Notes under the pieces: generated by a model
What the model was told of the DNA's origin: nothing
The model's database searches: none
What the model saw: the letters and a program-made list of their open reading frames with translations, nothing else
Made by a program: the position numbers and the translations under genes
Assembly (NCBI RefSeq): GCF_958298935.1
Contig: NC_084927.1
Span: forward strand, 21,526,001 to 21,590,000
Direction: 5' to 3'
Source of the DNA: Phragmites australis
Taxonomy: Eukaryota > Streptophyta > Magnoliopsida > Poales > Poaceae
Length of the DNA stretch: 64,000 nt
Part shown: positions 1 to 11,703 of the stretch, piece after piece
Numbering within the stretch: the stretch's first letter is position 1
Layout: each line of letters begins with the position of its first letter

Positions 1-303
1 GCTAGAAGCATGTAGGAGTACGATGAGTTCATCTAGCCATACGCCCATACCTCGAGCCGTATGAGTCAAGAAGTACATTGCATGGATAAAGCTAGGGGTG
101 AGCTAGCTCGGCTCAGCTCATGCCATTAAGGAGCTGAATTGAGCGTTCCTTCAAACTCAATTACCTAATGAGTCGAGCCTACTAGCTGATGCGTCCATTT
201 TACATGCGTATTTATTTTGTGTTTTATTACATTCAGTATCATATTTATATGTCTTTCTTAAATAATTTAATAAAATAAATCCAGATTATGCAGAAACTTC
301 TAA
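1..303. other. Intergenic, nothing recognised
   Basis: AT-rich sequence up to the target-site duplication of the CACTA element. No coding exon, RNA gene or repeat structure was recognised on either strand. Confidence 0.5.
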
Positions 304-306
304 TAT

Positions 307-1242
307 TACTACAACAAAACACCTCACCAGTGCCGGTTTTGGAACCGGCACTCCATAAGTGGCACTGATAGTGGGAGCCTATCAGTACCGATTTTGAACC
401 CGACACTGATGAAGTTATCCAAAAAAAAAGAAAAAGAAAAATGGCCATGCAAAACGAACCAGCTTGATACATTGAGCCAAGCCCGCTGCCAGCCCCACAT
501 GTCGGAGGTCATCAATGACGCCGTCGCAACGGATCCTTCTCCGTCCTGCACAAATAAAACGCAGGGCATGAAGGTCGTTGCCACAGAAATTGTGGATCCA
601 TCTTAGTCGTGCGGAAGCCCTTGGTGGTCGGATCGCCGCCCCTGCGCCGAATCCTGCTGCCCCCACGTCGGATCCCACAGCCCCCGTGCCGGATCCCGCC
701 ACCCTGGGCCGGATCCCGCCACCCCACGCGAGGAGAAGAGGAGAGAGAGAGAAACAGAGAAGAGGAGAGAGAGAGACGGAGAAGAGGAGAGAGGCCGTCG
801 TGCACGGAGAAGAGGAGAGAGTGCTAAGGAGAGATGTGGCGATGGGAGGGAGGAGCTAAGGAGAGAGGCCGCCGCGAGTGGAGAAGAGGAGAGAGGGCAG
901 AGGAGAGAGGCGGAGGTGGAAGAGAGAGAGAGAGGGCTGCAAGTGGGTCAAATAAGGTTAAGAGAGCGAGTCGCACCGGACATCGGTACGAGCCAAAACT
1001 CTATTTCATTAAAAATTTGGGTCCGGATGATGTATCAGTGCCAGTTAATATTAAAAACTGATACTGATAGTATTAGTGATGGTTTTTAATACTAATGACA
1101 CTGATACTACTTATCAGTGCCAGTTTTTTGTCTGAATGGATGATCTGGTTCTGCTATGAATTGGCATTGATACACTATTAGTGTCAGTTTTGGCCTAACC
1201 GACACTGATAAGGCGCTACTTTTGATGGGTTCTGTAGCAGTG
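307..1242. mobile_element. Non-autonomous CACTA (En/Spm-type) element
   Basis: The left end reads TACTACAACAAAAC (first base changed from the canonical C). The right end, read inward on the other strand, is CACTGCTACAGAACC. The ends are flanked by a 3-bp target duplication TAT (304-306 and 1243-1245), as expected for CACTA elements. The subterminal regions carry repeated CAGTGCCGGTTTT / AACCGGCACTG-type motifs in both orientations, normally transposase-binding sites. The interior holds a GC-rich stretch and a GAGAGA-rich tract (about 730-940) and encodes no recognisable transposase. A related copy lies at about 3759-4298 in opposite orientation. Confidence 0.8.
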
Positions 1243-1245
1243 TAT

Positions 1246-3067
1246 GATGTAAGCATATGTGGAAGGAGACAATTAGGTGGATCACACAATTTCCTAAGGA
1301 TTTTTGGAGATTTCCACCCACCTGGGAATATCTTGAGATCCAAGAAAGACAATCGAAGAAGGAACATTGTGAGCCAAGATTCTAGAGAAATATTAAAGGG
1401 CACGGACCATACCACATTCCATTGGGTTTGTCTCGTCAAACAGAATACGATGAAAGTAGTCCACGTGAAGATGAGACTCCATCGACATAGAAAACCTAAT
1501 ATAATATGGAGGAGATCATATCAAAGGGCTTCATTGACAAAGAGGAGGGCACACCGCCACCATAGGGTTCTTTGATGCCGCCATTTACACCATCCTCCAC
1601 TAGAATTAACAATAAACATTGTTTTGTGACCTGGAGTTTGTGATCGGCAAGAGTGTTGCAATGGGTTCATCTACATTTCTTGTATTTTTTATTTCTCCAT
1701 GTATAGTTCTTTTTTCTTTGTTTGTAAAGTACATTGTAAAAAAAAAGAGTTTCAAAGATATCGCAGACGCCTACTTTTACCTATAATTTTTCTGCCAATT
1801 TTTCCTTAACCCTATATAGCCCCAATGTTGTCCACAGCGCTCTGCCACAACCTTGACCTCCTACACACGTTGCACCAATGATGTCATCTATGTTGTGCAT
1901 CATCGTGATCTCAACATCCTCCACTACACCGCTTGGCCACGACCTCCTCATCACACGCCCTAGCCCTGACATCCTTTACTGTGCTGCCCTATTGCCAACA
2001 TCATCCACCGTGCGCCATCGCAACCTAGATGTCCTCAACTGCGTCGCTCGACCACCATCTCCTCACCATGTCGCCCTGTGGCCCAACGGCCTCCAGCGTG
2101 CTGCCCTAGCCCTAACATCATCCATTGCATTGCCCTGGCGCCAACCTCCTCCACCGCGCCGTTGCGGCCTCGATGTCCTCCACCGCATAGATAATCTACA
2201 TGCTGTGAGTATTTGTGTTGCCTTTCCCACGTTATTTTCTATGCAATCTGCTAGTTATTATATGTTGAGTGTGATTGCATGACTAGTGGGAGGATTTTTA
2301 ACGATTTGTGATGAAAGCGGCTTAGTGAGATGTAATGTGGCAGTTCCTAGTGTAATTCTAGGGTTCCATTGTTATGCTCTTCAAAGGTTAATGAACTTGG
2401 GTAATTTAGTTGATTTTAGTTGGACTGTACCATTTTCCTATTTATTTAAGTAGTTTTAGAATTTCTGCATAGAGGCTTTTTGTGGCTCATCTGAGGTATA
2501 TTGTAACTATGTACAGGTGGTGTGGTATGTTGTATTTTATGGCCAAAAAGCATGTGATTTACTCAACTTGGCCCAAAAACCATAAACAGGCTCATGGTTA
2601 CTCGGGTGCTTGCTTCAAGAAGTATCAAAATTATGCGGATGCTTTGGAAGCGTTTAACTCAACCTTTATCAATTCAAGTGATCACTTCGCGAGTGAAAGG
2701 GGTTCGTAGTAGAGAAGAGAGAACAACAAAGACTGATCATAAAAGTAATATTGTTGTTCTCTTTTGTTTATTTATTATAATGCTTTGCTACAAGTTGATT
2801 CAAAATGGGGGTTGAACACCAAATGAATTTGTGATGTGATAGTTTGTATGTATTTGTAATATTACGGTTGAGTTATGTAGGTGTACTAGTGTCGTGATAT
2901 TTGTATGTATGCAAGAGCGGGACTAGCATCCTTGAGGCTTGCTGTCGGTATACAATTATATGCATACCATCCCTGAGGCTAGTTGGTGTCATGGTTATTC
3001 CAGACAATCACATGAAGGGACCGCCTAGAATTAGTTGAGATATTCCAAATGGCTCTTACCATATATT
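1246..3067. other. Degenerate sequence, no gene recognised
   Basis: Apart from a CCT/CAC-rich low-complexity stretch (about 1800-2200), nothing was recognised. The open frame there (1878-2282, +) is proline/serine/histidine-rich with no domain and looks like decayed repeat DNA. Confidence 0.4.
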
Positions 3068-3072
3068 GTGTG

Positions 3073-3667
3073 TGTTGGGGGATGATATCTCGTACCCCTT
3101 CGGATGGCAAGTCGAAATTCGTCGGTGGCTGAGCACTGATGAATGCAGTTGTGTTTCAGGAAATGCAGGCGAAGGCTATTGCGGGTCTTCGATCGAAGGC
3201 CGAAGGTTGATCTGCGACTTTACCCGCCCGTGTAGGCGAAGGCTCTGGCATGCCTTCGGCCAGAGACCGAAGGTCGACCCGCGGTGCCGGAGAGCAGGAG
3301 GAGCGAAGGTTGTGGCGAACCTTCGATTGGAGGCCGAAGAGAGACTCGCGGCGCAGTCACGAGACTAGTTGAAGGTGCACAGTGGACGTCGAAGCCCACA
3401 TAGTTGCTCAGGGTACAGTTCTAATTACGTAAATGTACTTGATAGTACCATAATGCTCCCGAATATGTCAAGAATGTGGTACTTGAGGGGTGAAACTGTA
3501 AATTCTAACGTGGAGTGGTTGAGTACGGGCTATAAATAGGGCCATACTATATCTGAGGTGATTCAGGAATTAAGATTATTCACCCTCTAAACACGTGTCA
3601 CACCCAGAAGCCTTCTGCTTTCCCTCCAGGAGAAGACCTTCCTTGTTCGGAGACTTAGGTTCCAACA
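3073..3667. mobile_element. Solo LTR (595 bp) with TSD GTGTG
   Basis: The segment begins TGTTGGGGGATGATATC and ends TTCCAACA, so the termini form the inverted pair TGTTGG/CCAACA. It is flanked by an exact 5-bp duplication GTGTG (3068-3072 and 3668-3672). A TATA-like TATAAATAG lies near 3531 inside, as expected for an LTR promoter. There is no internal retroviral region, so this is a solo LTR left by recombination of a complete element. The superfamily cannot be fixed from the LTR alone; Gypsy is likely. The flanking sequence on both sides resembles CACTA subterminal DNA, so the solo LTR appears nested. Confidence 0.8.
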
Positions 3668-3758
3668 GTGTGTAATCTGGAACCAATTGATATCGGTTCC
3701 AAAGGAGAACCGTTTGTAATATAGAATAAGATGTTTGCAATATAGAATGTGGAATCAT

Positions 3759-4298
3759 CACTGTCGCCCATCGTACAGCGGAGCGATGGTCTCTGCCTTG
3801 TCCACTTGTTGTGTCCCCATGAAGGGCATCTCACCACAAACCCGGGCGTCGCACTCATTGTGGCCTGCGTTTCTGTGGCGTCAACGACCTTCATGCCCTG
3901 CAGTTTCTGTGGCGGCGGCCTTAGTGCCCCGCATTTTTGTGGCGGCGATGGCCTTCATACCCCTATGTTTTCTTTGTGCAAGACGGAGCAAGGGTCTTCC
4001 GGCGAGCGCCCTCGGTGAGCTGAGGTGACGGATCCATGGCGGCAGCATACTTGGTGAGTGGAGGCCTAGGATCCACGGTGCTAGTGTCCTCGGCGAGCAA
4101 AGGCCCAAGATCAGTAGTGGCGGGGCCAAGCAATGACGATGAGCTCCGTCATATGAGGCCAGCTCGTTTGCCTAGCCTTTTTCTCTTTTTTTTTGGGAAA
4201 ACCTCATCAGTGCGGTTGTTAAGCCAGCACTGATAGTCGGTGCCCCTTATGGAGTGTCGGTTCTAAAACCGGCACTGTTGATCTTTTTTGGTGTAGTG
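3759..4298. mobile_element. CACTA-type terminal fragment related to the element at 307-1242
   Basis: The right end, read on the minus strand, is CACTACACCAAAAAAGATC followed by CAGTGCCGGTTTTAGAACC. This parallels the left end and subterminal region of the element at 307-1242. The similarity continues inward, including a tract around CATGAAGGTCGTTG-like sequence. The left boundary at 3759 (CACTGTCGCCCATC) is tentative. The 3-bp flanks (CAT and AGA) do not match, so the element is either truncated or its left end is misplaced. Confidence 0.55.
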
Positions 4299-4579
4299 AG
4301 AGTTGTATGTAATATGAAACCAATTTTGTTGCTTCACTAGTAGAACTGTCTGTAATATTATCTACATGCCAAACGGTTCAATCGTAGAACCTTCTCTAAT
4401 ATTGTCCACAAAGCATATGAAGGTTTCTGTTGTAGCAGTCTGCAATGATTTATTATGGCAGATGGTTGTCGAACTGTCTGTAATATCTTGTTTATTCCTA
4501 ACCCTTTCATGCAGACGGTAGGAAAACCGACTGCTTCGTATATTTTTAGCCTTCTATATTGACTTGTTCTATACTAGTG
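4299..4579. mobile_element. Terminus of a second, older CACTA family
   Basis: Read from 4579 on the minus strand the sequence begins CACTAGTATAGAAC. It continues with repeated CCGTCTGCA / CAGACAGTTC / CCATCTGCC motifs typical of CACTA subterminal regions. Related sequence (CCGTTTGTAATATAG, GTTTGCAATATAG) lies left of 3759, suggesting that the solo LTR and the 3759-4298 segment inserted into this element. The left end of this older element was not found. Confidence 0.5.
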
Positions 4580-6465
4580 TCAGGACCACTGTAGAGGGCA
4601 CACGCCTTTACAACCCCTGCAGGCAGCAAGCCTTTAGAACACCTGCGGGAGGCATGCCTTTGTAACCTCTGATGGGAGCAAGTCTTCACAACACCCTTCT
4701 AGGATAGGACTTTCAGAATCCTGGCTTGAGTCCACGTAGGCAGGGGAGATGTCCCCAACACAACCATGGACAAAACTAGGTGGAAAAAGAGTGGCGCACA
4801 GGCCCTAGAGTAAATTAAATTTTTAGTAGTAATCGGTTTATTTTGACCATACACCAACGTGAAGTTGTGTATTTTGCACCACCATCATTTTATTTCTAAC
4901 TTCGCTCATGCAAACAACTATACAGTTTTAACTTTTTAACCCATTCAGTTCATATATGAATCGTCATCCCAACTGTTTTGAGCCCTTCAATCTCTTAATT
5001 ATCCAACACTAGTAATCATGCACGTGAAATTCATGTGAGTATAAAAATAAATTCAATAATGAATCTTACATTGTGTGACGCACATGCCAAATAACACCGC
5101 TCAACTATATATTTTCTAATATGCTTAAAAAATTCTTGTTTAACTTGAGAGGTGTTGTCTTCATATTCTTTCTCATTGTAATTCAATCAGTGTACCAAAA
5201 ACTATTTCTCAGTTAGTAACCATCCGGTTGAAGAATGAATTGTTACCTTATGCTCATGTGGTAAGTGTATATCATTGTGCCACTGTGCGATGAAGAATAT
5301 TCACTGTGCAAACTGGCGGTTTTATTGATTCACCATTCCTTGGATCTACAATGGCGGGGAGTCGATGGACATGTGTGATCGAGGTCGTGAAGGCACGTAT
5401 GTGAAGAGGCGATGATCGAGGTTGCAAAGGCACGGATGTGAGGAGGTGAGGTGGGAGAATCATGGCATGCGTGAAAGATTTCTAGGAGGAGTTTATAAAA
5501 TGATGATGACTGATTGTTTGGGGTGGTATTTGGAAGGAGATTAATCCATGGGTTTGGGATGGTATTTGGAAGGAGATTGTTGTAATTTGGGAAGAGATTA
5601 ATCGATGAGTTGAGGCGGTATTTGGGAGGAGATCGTTGTACATATTTTAGAAGGGGGGGGGGGGGGTTCTAGTTATCACGTCGTAGACTCGCAGGACTCT
5701 TCCTTTCAACTTGGACTCCCGAACCTCCAATTCCAACTGCTAGGTTCGTTCCTTACTTCTTGGCACCGCCCTCCTTATTCCTCGATCTGTGGACCGCTTC
5801 CTTCACCCATCGACGACCTAGTTCTCCTCCTGGGCGTGGACTGGAGATCTGTTCCATTCGGACTGGTTAGGACTCCCAAGCTTGGTTTCATTGTTTGCTT
5901 ATTGGGTTCTGCTGTATGATCCAATTATTTTCTCTCCAGCCCTATCGAGTTTGTTGTGATTTGTTCGCTTCGGGGTAAACTATGTACTCATACAGATGGT
6001 TTTTTCCCTAATTTTTTGGGATGTCGAGTCCACTGAATGCCGCTCAATTCCCCATCTATAAGTATGGATTGTGTTAGGGCAACCACTTCTGTTCCAATCC
6101 GCAACCTTTGGTGATCACCGAGTCTGCATGGAACGTCCTTCGCGCTGCAGGCACAACGGTTCACCACAGTACATCCGCCCCTCTAGGGGCATGTGGACCA
6201 TGTCTCATTCATTTGTGTTGAGATTCGTGTTGAAGAGATAGATGAAAAAATTATATAAAGTAAATGAAAGAATCAACGAATAGATGAGTCTCAGATGAGA
6301 GGGATGGACTTCTTAGATAAACTGTGGGTGCACAATGCCATGTGGAGCTGCATTTCTCTGGCCTCCCCCACAGCACCGAGTATCTTGACGGTCGCGTCCT
6401 ACACCAAAGCTGGCATGCGATGGATCTCCAACTGTAGCTCTTGACGTTCGTTTGTTTGTTACAGC
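4580..6465. other. Intergenic region upstream of the invertase
   Basis: AT-rich to mixed sequence with a homopolymer G run near 5656-5669. No exon with recognisable protein similarity was found. Short frames on both strands show no domain. Confidence 0.4.
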
Positions 6466-6474
6466 TATAAATAC
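6466..6474 (+). promoter_or_regulatory. Probable TATA box of the invertase gene
   Basis: TATAAATAC lies 114 bp upstream of the invertase start codon, at a normal plant TATA-to-ATG distance allowing a short 5' leader. Confidence 0.5.
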
Positions 6475-6587
6475 TTGTCTTGCTCCCAATTAATAAAACA
6501 TAGACTCGGTTATTATCCCTTAAACAGACTGTCCTCTTCACTTATGCTCTACCTCTGCAACACTTTCAAGGAGCTAGTGAATACGGA

Positions 6588-8849
6588 ATGGGGATGGCAG
6601 CGACGGGAGTGGCACTGTTGCTGGTGACTATGCTGCACTGGATGGCGGTAGTGCACGCGTCGCACGCCATGTATCCGGAGCTTCAGTCATTGGAGGCAAA
6701 GCAGGTCGACGAGACGTCACGCACCGGGTACCACTTCGAGCCTCCCAGGCACTGGATCAACGGTACGTCTTCTTCTTAGATTCTTAATCAGCCTTCGCAT
6801 TTCTAATATGCATATTAGCTTATCCTTTTATTTCCTTTCATCATTGATAAGCCAGTTCTAATGTTACTATTTTCTGTTGTTTCGGTCTACGATACGAGGA
6901 ACGATCAGATCCCAATGGTATGCACATTGAACACACAATGTGATTTCTTTGCAAGGTAATTAGTGTATGCGCCGCATGGCATTGTGATGCGATCTGATGC
7001 ACCTGTACGCAGGGCCAATGTACTACAAGGGCCTATACCACCTCTTCTACCCGTACAAGCCCAAGGGCGCGGTGTGGGGTAACATCGTGTGGGCACACTC
7101 GGTGTCGACGGACCTCATCGACTGGACGGCGCTGGAGCCGGGGATCTACACGTCGAAGTCCTTTGACATCAACGGCTGCTGGTCGGGCTCCGCCACCGTG
7201 CTGCCCAGCGGCGTGGCGGTGATCATGTACACCGGCATCGACCCGCATAACCACCAGGTGCAGAACGTCGCGTACCCGAAGAACCTCTCTGACCCGTTCC
7301 TCCGTGAGTGGGTCAAGCCCAACTACAACCCCATCATCACCCCCCGATCACGGCATCAACGCCAGCGCCTTCCGCGACCCGACCACCGCCTGGCACGGGC
7401 CCGACAGGCACTGGCGGCTCCTGGTGGGCAGCAAGGTGAACGAGAAGGGGCTCGCGGTGCTGTACCGGAGCCGGGACTTCAAGCGGTGGGTCAAGGTGCA
7501 CCACCCGTTCCGCTCGGGGCTCACCGGCATGTGGGAGACTGGGAGTGCCCGGATTTCTTCGCCGTGGCGGAGGAAGTCGAGTACGTGCTCAAGGTGAGCC
7601 TTGACCTGACGCGGCACGAGTACTACACGGTCGGCACGTACGACCACGCCACGGACCAGTACGTCCCCGACGCCGGCTTCCCCGACAACGGCTACGGCAT
7701 CCGGTACGACTACGGGGACTTCTACGCGTCCAAGTCATTCTACGACCCGGTGAAGCGCCGCTGCATCCTCTGGGGCTGGGCCAACGAGTCCGACACCGTC
7801 CCCGACGACCGCCGCAAGGGCTGGGCCGGCATTCAGGTCACGACCGCGAACCACAGTGGACACACAAATGCTACACTACATATTGCACGCGTCAACTACT
7901 ACCGATGTATGAACGTGCCGGTGCACCGCTAATGCTCGCATGCAGGCGATCCCGAGGAAGTTGTGGCCATCGCCGCGCGGGAAGCAGCTGATCCAGTGGC
8001 CGGTGGAGGAGATCAAAGCGCTGCGAGCGAAGCATGTCAACGTCAGCGACAAGGTCGTCACGGGCGGGAACTACTTCGAGGTTACCGGCTTCAAGTCCGT
8101 GCAGGTTGGTGCACCACTCGCTGCAGCTCAACAGGTTCAACGATGTCATGATCCACGTGAGCACGACGGATTATTGTTGCCTGATGATGATGTAGTTGTG
8201 CAGCCGGTTCGTCTCAGTCGGACGTGGAGATGGCGTTCGCGATCAAGGACCTGAGCAAGGCGGAGGACTTCGACCCGGCGTGGCTCATCGACCCGCAGGC
8301 GCTCTGCAAGAAGCGCAGCTCGCGCGTCAAGGGCGGGGTGGGACCGTTCGGCCTGTGGGTGCTAGCCGACGCCGACCTCACGGAGAGGACGGCCGTCTTC
8401 TTCAAGGTATTCAAGACCAATAGCAGCAAACACGTCGTCCTCATGTGCAACGATCCTACAAGGTCGTCGTTCGAGTCGCAGGTCTACAGGCCGACCTTTG
8501 CCGGCTTTGTCAAAGTCGACATCTCCAAGACGAAGAAGATCGCCCCCAGGACACTGGTGCGCATGCACACACGGATTCACGTTCTAAAATAATGCATGCA
8601 TGCACATGATTTCACACATTGGCCACCATGAAAATTTGGTTACTTCACATGACTGCAGATCGACCACTCCGTGGTAGAGATCTTTGGAGCGGCGGCAGGA
8701 CGCGCATCCTGACGAGGGTCCACCCGAAGAAGGCCATCGGCGATGCCGCGCACCTCTTCGTCTTCAACCACGGCGAGTCGGACATCAAGGTGACCAACCT
8801 GGACGCCTGGGAGCTCAAGACCCCCAAAATGAATGAGCCGCAGCAGTAG
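6588..8849 (+). pseudogene. Cell-wall invertase (beta-fructofuranosidase, GH32), frame-disrupted
   Basis: The product family hydrolyses sucrose to glucose and fructose in the apoplast. Exons by splice sites and homology: 6588-6762, 6909-6917, 7013-7836, 7946-8104, 8218-8556, 8659-8849. Exon 1 encodes a hydrophobic signal peptide. The 9-nt second exon completes the nucleophile motif WINDPNGPM. Exon 3 carries the WSGSATVLP region, the FRDP motif and WECPDFF, where proline rather than valine after EC marks the cell-wall rather than the vacuolar class. Three lesions break the frame: an extra C in a six-C run at 7340-7345; an 8-nt imperfect duplication at 7538-7545, which together with the first restores frame; and a missing G near 8688, which leads to TGA at 8710. 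Fructan exohydrolases share this fold. Gene identity is secure; pseudogene status depends on the indels being real. Confidence 0.85.
6909..6917 (+). other. 9-nt invertase mini-exon
   Basis: ATCCCAATG is bordered by AG (6907-6908) and GT (6918-6919). It supplies the DPN core of the catalytic NDPNG motif between exons ending ...WIN and beginning ...GPMYY. Such 9-nt exons are a known feature of plant acid invertase genes. Confidence 0.9.
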
Positions 8850-9553
8850 CACGATCGAGGACTAGTGGTGGTAGCCTAGCTGTAGCCGTAGCGAGCTAGC
8901 ATCTTTAGCTGAGATTAATTAACTAGGATTAGGAAATGGTTTGGTTTGTTTCATTCAAATCATCACAGATTGTTCTCCACTGCAACGAATTGAAGCACTG
9001 GATGCGGGAATTCTTTTTATCGTGAGTGAAGCTCAGTGGATGGAATTCTTTCAGTCTGAAAAATGTGGATACTTATTTTTTTAAGGTAAAAAAATGTGAG
9101 TTACTGATGATAAAAAGGGTTTCTCATTTTGCACATGAGGTTTTGCACTTCTTTAGAGCGGCCAGTTGCGATCCAACAACCACTGCAGAGTGCGAGTACA
9201 AGAAACTGTCAAAATGCCGAATAGTTAGTCGGTTAGTTACTGCAGGTCTCATGTTTAAGGGCTAACAGTCATACCAGTTGCAACCGACACCCGTTTATAT
9301 ATATACCCATATACCCGAGGGAAAAAAATCTATAATGGTTTATCTGTGTCTTGTGTGCGTTACTCAGTGTGTGATACGGAACATTTCCCATATTGTGCAT
9401 AGCAGTGCTTGTAATTTTGAGTTCAACTTCAAATTATTCCTCAAAAAAGGTTCACCTTAAAATTTCATTGCAAGGTTCATAAATATTTTATATCTTCAAT
9501 ATATATTTCATTTTAACATTTTTACAATCTTCTTCATAAAAATTCTAGAGCTC
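8850..9553. other. 3' flank of invertase, no gene recognised
   Basis: AT-rich sequence holding the presumed 3' UTR of the invertase and intergenic DNA. No other gene was recognised. Confidence 0.4.
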
Positions 9554-9948
9554 TTTTACGGTGGTCCATACTACCTAGAGGTAGGAGGTAGTATAAATCT
9601 AATCTGACGATCCACGTAATTGGATATTTTGGTAATTATGATAATTTTGTTAAAATTACCTACCATGCTTTTGCTAATAGAAAGATCGACGTCGTAAACA
9701 TTGGATCGCTAACCCTAGCTGATGGGTAGCAAATGAACTCTCATGCCAAATACAGATTAAAATATTAAAACGGTAATGAAATATTACTTTCATACCATAT
9801 ATTTTTCTCCCAAAAATAATCCTAATACTACCATACTACTCACATATACTACCTATACTACCGGTGAGAAATGAGTAGTATCCTGGTTAATCTGGACCGT
9901 TAGACTCTAAAAATAGATGGCTTATATTAATTTTGGACCACCGTAAAA
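9554..9948. mobile_element. MITE with 15-bp terminal inverted repeats
   Basis: The left end TTTTACGGTGGTCCA is the exact inverse of the right end TGGACCACCGTAAAA. The inside is AT-rich with further imperfect inverted motifs (ACTACCTAGAGG / CTATACTACC) and no coding capacity. No clear target-site duplication was seen, so the superfamily is left open. Confidence 0.7.
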
Positions 9949-10892
9949 TTTCTCAAATTCTAAACCCCCTTTGGAATTCAAACTCAAATTTCTCAAAGAA
10001 AAAAGGAACGAATTCGGTTTGGAATTACCAGAACTGGCCTTACCAATGACCAAAAGTGTTTTCCTTGCTACACAAAGACAACGGTGTTATTCTCCTAACC
10101 TCGTTTACAGGCAGTAGTACTATTTCCCCCTTCTTTTTCAGAAGCCAAATTGTCCAGTTTGTATCCGTAATTTTCACATGCTATAAACAGGAGCTTCCAC
10201 TGTAAGATTGTCGAAGATTATTTTTTATAATACGTTCGTAAATTGACTATTAGAATAAGTAGATCGGATCTAATCTAATCTAGAACTAAAGCTATCGAAT
10301 AGGTCCTCTATCGGGGTTACCGACTCTTATCTAACCATAATCGATAGGGAGTTGTCTTCCTTTACGTTTAAGTAGATAGATCTGGTTTGAATACTGATCG
10401 TTTCGAGTTAGGTAACCAATCTAAACATTCCTAGTATGTACTTTCTTGTTTTCGGGTGTATCAAGTAGTACTGATTCGGTTCCGTGGTATCTAGAGCTGT
10501 CTAATGTGTGTTATGCATATCCTGTTTGGTAATGATATATTCTTTATGCGCATTATACACTATAGTTAGATATTTGATAAAGATGAATTTGTACCGGTAT
10601 TGGTGGAGAATGCTTATAATCTGCTAGACGCATGGAAGCATCAAGATGAAATTTCGTTAAGTAGCTCCATCGCTCAAACTGAACTTTAGGTGTAACTGAA
10701 AGAAACAGCACTTGTTGTCAATTGTCTCCATTGTAGATTCTAGATAGCATCTTATGGTACCACTGTACCAAGGTCAACTAGAACGAAAACAAGGCATGCG
10801 GCAGCACCGAAAGAAGTCATGAGAACCGATGAGGGCATGAGGCCACCTTGATGTAATGTGCCCGTGTTCTGCTCACTAGAGAAAGGCACATC
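9949..10892. other. Intergenic, nothing recognised
   Basis: AT-rich DNA without recognisable exons, RNA genes or paired termini. Confidence 0.35.
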
Positions 10893-11699
10893 TTAGCGTA
10901 GGCGTCGTTCCAGGCTGGTCCACTGCTTCCACTCTCGTGAACAAACATGGTGGCACGTACGCCTCCCCCACTGCACGCCACCACAGTTCCGGCAGACATC
11001 GTGGTCAGGGCAGGGCCGCTTCGCCGCCACGCAGGTGCGCGCCACGCCGACGGAGCAGCCGTACGCGAGGGCGCACTTGCGCTCCGCGTTCGGCCGCATG
11101 CGTTGCCAAGAACAGCCCAGCCGGTGCAGTGGAGCCCCGCAGGCCGAGACGGTGCAGCCAATGGACCGCGGGAGCTCCCATGAATCACGGCCGACGCGGC
11201 GGCCACTGGCATCTGCAGCACGCACGACCGCCTTTGCCCTTTCGGGAGGTTTCCAGGGCAGCTGGCGAGCCCGCAACTTGAGGGTAGGCGTGTCTAGAGA
11301 GTGAAAGTGGAGTGAGAGATTCGATGACTCGGGGAAGGAATCGGGTGACCGCCAGCTCGAAGGAGGCACTAGCGCTGTAGGCTGGGTTGGTGAGACTGCT
11401 AGTTGCTGCGATGCGGCTCTTGCCAACGCCAAGTGGAGGAAATGATTTGGTTTCCGAGGTGGTGAGGCTTCGGCTCGGTGGAGTTCGCGGCGGCTGTGAC
11501 AATGATCGTGCCCACGGGCTGTGAGTGACACGATCGTTGTATCTCGGTGGAGTTTGAGGTAGAGATACTGTCCCGAGGTCGCGCTACGCTTTTGCCATAT
11601 TGAGAGGGGCAAATGGGCATGGCCAACCTGCATGTCCATCGTTCCGGCTCCAGTCCAGTTAGGTGGTGACGCTGATGGTTCAAACCCCGTCTGTTCCAC
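10893..11699 (-). CDS. Unrecognised 268-codon open frame with cysteine-rich C-terminal half
   Basis: A GC-rich island in AT-rich surroundings holds an 807-nt open frame. It has no signal peptide or membrane segment. The last third (about residues 180-250) has regularly spaced cysteines: CTVSAC, GCSW, CALAYGC, TCVAAKRPC, VCRNCGG, TCHHVC. I do not recognise the family. Overlapping open frames on both strands (for example 10817-11221 minus and 10937-11281 plus) mean the open frame may simply reflect GC content. It could be a captured gene fragment. Low confidence that it is translated. Confidence 0.2.
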   Translation of the reverse strand: MEQTGFEPSASPPNWTGAGTMDMQVGHAHLPLSIWQKRSATSGQYLYLKLHRDTTIVSLTARGHDHCHSRRELHRAEASPPRKPNHFLHLALARAASQQLAVSPTQPTALVPPSSWRSPDSFPESSNLSLHFHSLDTPTLKLRARQLPWKPPERAKAVVRAADASGRRVGRDSWELPRSIGCTVSACGAPLHRLGCSWQRMRPNAERKCALAYGCSVGVARTCVAAKRPCPDHDVCRNCGGVQWGRRTCHHVCSREWKQWTSLERRLR

Positions 11700-11703
11700 G
11701 GTG

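Noticed and set aside
1878..2282. 134-codon frame with an SSTTPL/PSPDIL-type repetitive composition
   Set aside because: Low-complexity sequence without a recognisable family, in decayed repeat DNA.
5656..5669. Poly-G run as a regulatory or G-quadruplex element
   Set aside because: An isolated homopolymer with no further G-runs nearby. Likely a simple repeat of uncertain length.
6997..7932. Treating the 311-codon frame at this position as a complete protein
   Set aside because: It starts inside an intron, contains a scrambled segment between two indels and runs past the exon donor at 7837. The spliced invertase model explains it better.
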